The position numbers were made by a program, and so were the translations under genes. Below, piece by piece: positions 14,074 to 14,356 of a stretch of DNA of 14,356 nt. Below the pieces are notes generated by a model. It was not told where the DNA came from, did no database searches, and saw only the letters and a program-made list of their open reading frames with translations. Each line of letters begins with the position of its first letter. Within the stretch, counting starts at the first letter, position 1. The stretch lies in the NCBI RefSeq assembly GCF_938031315.1, contig NZ_CALHHT010000021.1, positions 1 through 14,356 of the forward strand. The letters run 5' to 3'. Source of the DNA: an uncultured Campylobacter sp. GTDB lineage: Bacteria > Campylobacterota > Campylobacteria > Campylobacterales > Campylobacteraceae.

Positions 14074-14097
14074 AGCACTTTAATTGCGGAGAAATAT

Positions 14098-14356
14098 ATG
14101 CCAAAAAATTCAAAAAGATTCAACGAACTTTTAAAAAAAGTTGACGTAAATAAAATTTATAGCGTAGATGAAGCGGTAAGTACGGTAAAAACTCTAGCTT
14201 CTGCTAAATTTGACGAGACGGTAGAGATCGCTCTTAAACTAAACGTAGATCCAAGACATGCCGATCAGATGGTGCGCGGCTCGGTCGTTTTGCCTGCTGG
14301 TACTGGCAAGAGCGTTCGAGTAGCCGTGATTGCAAAAGACGCAAAAGCTAGCGAGG
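14098..14356 (+). CDS. rplA: Large-subunit ribosomal protein uL1, N-terminal part
   Basis: The window ends inside this gene after 86 codons. uL1 forms the mobile L1 stalk that helps release E-site tRNA, and in many bacteria represses its own operon by binding the mRNA. The visible part starts MPKNSKRFNELLKKVD and contains the conserved KFDETVEIALKLNVDPRHAD and VRGSVVLPAGTGKSVRVAV (about residues 41-78). GCGGAGAAATAT precedes the ATG. The 3' end lies outside the window. Confidence 0.97.
   Translation, partial: MPKNSKRFNELLKKVDVNKIYSVDEAVSTVKTLASAKFDETVEIALKLNVDPRHADQMVRGSVVLPAGTGKSVRVAVIAKDAKASE

Overview
The window looks like a chromosomal segment of an epsilonproteobacterium, most likely a Campylobacter of the moderate-GC oral group (C. 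gracilis, C. showae or C. rectus type). The species guess is inference from codon and base use; the genus rests on protein resemblance and gene order. From memory, the run rsmG, ribA, hemB, argF, a DUF2603/UPF0763 protein, hemN and an Fe-S protein matches C. jejuni Cj0997 to Cj0991. The order tuf, rpmG, tRNA-Trp, secE, nusG, rplK, rplA is the usual ribosomal/RNA polymerase neighbourhood.

Layout. (1) Bases 103-831, minus strand: an AT-rich, unrecognised four-helix membrane protein, probably acquired, followed by a 372-base gene-free stretch with a degenerate repeated word. (2) Bases 1204-4406, minus strand: a tight set read ribA, rsmG, a small membrane zinc-ribbon protein, an unrecognised 180-residue protein and htpX, joined by overlaps of 4, 1, 4 and 13 bases. 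After a 51-base gap comes kbp, a BON-LysM potassium-binding protein, closed by a terminator. (3) Bases 4470-9918, plus strand: hemB, two small genes (the second frameshifted), argF, a DUF2603-like gene, hemN and a two-cluster Fe-S protein with CCG domains. ribA and hemB diverge from a 63-base region holding a palindrome. (4) Bases 9919-10484: a gene-free region with an island of GC-rich, foldable sequence. (5) Bases 10485-10697, minus strand: a 70-residue membrane-anchored coiled-coil protein, divergent from the tRNA operon. (6) Bases 10775-14356, plus strand: a textbook sigma-70 promoter, tRNA-Thr(TGT), tRNA-Tyr(GTA), tRNA-Gly(TCC), tRNA-Thr(GGT), tuf, a strong terminator, rpmG, tRNA-Trp(CCA), secE, nusG, rplK and the start of rplA.

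How the genes work together. Section 2 mixes riboflavin synthesis (RibA), 16S rRNA methylation (RsmG) and membrane protein quality control (HtpX). Section 3 carries two steps of haem synthesis (HemB, and the oxygen-independent HemN) with arginine synthesis (ArgF). Section 6 is translation and transcription machinery; its four leading tRNAs have the same order and anticodons as the E. coli tufB operon.

Most of the window is ordinary housekeeping DNA. The most interesting items are small: a possible H-type pseudoknot across the rplK stop codon, a frameshifted gene whose coupled start and stop overlaps are both kept, a strong terminator immediately before the rpmG ribosome binding site, a dyad in the ribA/hemB divergent promoter region, and the foldable island at about 9981-10080. 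I saw no CRISPR array, insertion sequence or defence system.
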